Under the pieces are notes generated by a model that was given only the letters and a program-made list of their open reading frames with translations, was not told the DNA's origin and ran no database searches. A stretch of DNA of 7,519 bases, taken from positions 1 to 7,519 of the forward strand of contig JAAXVQ010000087.1 in NCBI GenBank assembly GCA_013335425.1, read 5' to 3'. The DNA comes from Candidatus Firestoneibacteriota bacterium. GTDB lineage: Bacteria; Oederibacteriota; JAAXVQ01. This document shows positions 6,703 through 7,519 of this stretch, in pieces. Every line of letters begins with the position of its first letter. Within the stretch, counting starts at the first letter, position 1. The translations under genes were made by a program, and so were the position numbers.

Positions 6703-6980
6703 CTATCCCAACATCCTTCCTGCATACTGCCACGCCTCTTTGAACGGATATGGTTCATTTTTGGCAATTTCGCTCAAACTTCCTCTTTAAAATTTAATTT
6801 TGACTTTCGGAGCCGTGCTGAAATTTTTTGGTGAGTTTCTGTAAAATTTCGGCCAAGTATTCATGACCGGGGGAATCATCCGATGTACGTCGCGAGCTCG
6901 TTTTCATCCCAAACCATACGCCCATACTCCCCCTTTTTATTTTCGGCAAACCATGAAAAAACTTTAGGAGGTGAGACCAA
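6703..6980 (-). pseudogene. Possible decayed gene or tiny overlapping ORFs, antisense
   Basis: Three minus-strand pieces in different frames read like real protein. Piece A runs from TTG 6980 to a stop at 6876 (34 aa) and contains KKGEYGRMVWDENELATYIG. Piece B, shifted by +1, runs from ATG 6925 or 6907 to a stop at 6794 (43 or 37 aa) and contains SPGHEYLAEILQKLTKKFQ. Piece C runs from TTG 6777 to a stop at 6703 (24 aa) and contains NEPYPFKEAWQYAGRMLG, with AGAGGA just before its start. A single-base skip near 6882 would join A and B smoothly. This fits a small gene broken by a frameshift, followed by a tiny gene, or a remnant. I do not recognise the family. Short ORFs of this length also occur by chance, so the call is weak. 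Confidence 0.25.
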
Positions 6981-7041
6981 AAAAAATTCGCGGAAAAAAT
7001 GCGTAAAAAAAGCAGGTAACTTTTTAAGGAGGTTTTAAGCC

Positions 7042-7519
7042 ATGTTGAAAAAACAGATGTTGATCGTGGACGACAACGACTCGCTGCGCGCCGCCCTTCA
7101 AGCCGTGTTCGAGGACGATTTTGAACTGGAGTTCGCCGCCACCGGGGAAGAAGCCCTCATGAAGTACCACCGCAACGTGCCCCAGGTCGTGCTTATGGAC
7201 TACAAAATGCCCGGTATCGACGGCATGGAAACCCTGCAACGCATGCAGGGCGAAGCCAAAAAATCGCCGGTGGTGCTCATGTCCGCCTATGACGAAAAGC
7301 CGGTGGTCAATCAGGCCTTGGCTCACGGCGCTACGGACTTCGTAGGCAAACCCTTCAATGTTTGGGACATCCGAGCCGCCATCGAACGTGCAGTAGAAAA
7401 CCGTAAGGGTGAAGTTGAACCAGCGTTTGCTACCGCCAAAACCCGCAAAGTAAAAACCAACCAGCTGAACCCTTTCCGCATGTATGGTCACGCTGGCAAC
7501 ATGGGCACGGTTAAGCCTT
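7042..7519 (+). CDS. Receiver-domain response regulator (3' end outside the window)
   Basis: 159 codons are visible with no stop before the window edge. Residues 4-118 form a receiver domain with acidic D10/D11, phospho-acceptor D53 in LMDYKMPG, switch S81 and K103 in GKPF, so phosphorylation by a histidine kinase or phosphotransfer protein is expected. After about residue 120 the chain becomes basic and linker-like and no output domain is recognisable before the cut. It may be a single-domain CheY/Spo0F-like regulator with a tail, or the start of a longer protein. The start is ATG 7042, 9 nt after a strong AAGGAGG (7026-7032). It follows the NtrC-type regulator gene in the same direction but after a 431-nt gap, so co-transcription is uncertain. 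The receiver is only distantly similar to that of the upstream regulator. Confidence 0.9.
   Translation, partial: MLKKQMLIVDDNDSLRAALQAVFEDDFELEFAATGEEALMKYHRNVPQVVLMDYKMPGIDGMETLQRMQGEAKKSPVVLMSAYDEKPVVNQALAHGATDFVGKPFNVWDIRAAIERAVENRKGEVEPAFATAKTRKVKTNQLNPFRMYGHAGNMGTVKP

Larger units (their letters stand above)
6611..7041. other. 431-nt gap between the two regulator genes
   Basis: No convincing + strand gene is present. The stretch looks richer in A and T than the flanking genes. It holds a small 6-bp hairpin right after the regulator stop (6620-6634), a 9-bp stem-loop (6641-6672), protein-like minus-strand fragments (6703-6980), an unused Shine-Dalgarno-like AGGAGGTGA (6966-6974) and the real ribosome binding site of the next gene (7026-7032). 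I found no strong sigma70 or sigma54 promoter here for the downstream regulator, and no T-tailed terminator for the upstream one. Confidence 0.6.

Noticed and set aside
1..7519. CRISPR array, tRNA, rRNA, insertion sequence or attachment site
   Set aside because: No regularly spaced repeats, cloverleaf-like sequence, transposase motifs or terminal inverted repeats with target duplications were seen on reading the window.

Overview
This is bacterial chromosomal DNA carrying mostly housekeeping genes, almost all on the + strand. The mid-to-high GC genes, the conserved rpsO-pnp pair and an NtrC-type sigma54-family regulator point to a bacterium with typical Gram-negative-style regulation. Nothing visible fixes the phylum. 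The proteins are diverged enough from E. coli that a less-studied lineage is plausible, but that is inference.

Layout. 1-127: last 41 codons of the electron transfer flavoprotein alpha subunit (etfA). 143-172: a strong hairpin. 182-2458: a secreted 758-aa protein with a six-hairpin (alpha/alpha)6 glycosidase-like architecture, closest by eye to the GH15 glucoamylase pattern. 2511-2612: a strong sigma70 promoter with an A-tract and a short leader that can fold the rpsO ribosome binding site into a hairpin. 2610-2879: rpsO (ribosomal protein S15). 2884-2907: an intercistronic hairpin. 2943-5054: pnp (polynucleotide phosphorylase), starting at TTG. 5083-5118: a strong intrinsic terminator. 5182-5210: a near-consensus promoter that appears to make a leaderless or nearly leaderless mRNA. 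5219-6610: an NtrC-family response regulator with altered GAFTGA and Walker B motifs. 6611-7041: a 431-nt gap with no clear gene, but with hairpins and protein-like minus-strand fragments. 7042-end: a receiver-domain response regulator, cut by the window edge.

How the genes relate. rpsO and pnp form the classic translation/RNA-decay operon, and both inter-gene structures suggest post-transcriptional control of each product. The two response regulators lie in the same direction and may belong to one signalling pathway, but no histidine kinase is visible. The glycosidase-like gene is not functionally linked to its neighbours in any obvious way.

No mobile element, CRISPR array, tRNA or rRNA was found. 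I did not find an obvious new multi-gene system. The most unusual points are the rpsO leader hairpin, the variant sigma54-activator motifs, the leaderless regulator start and the unexplained 431-nt gap.
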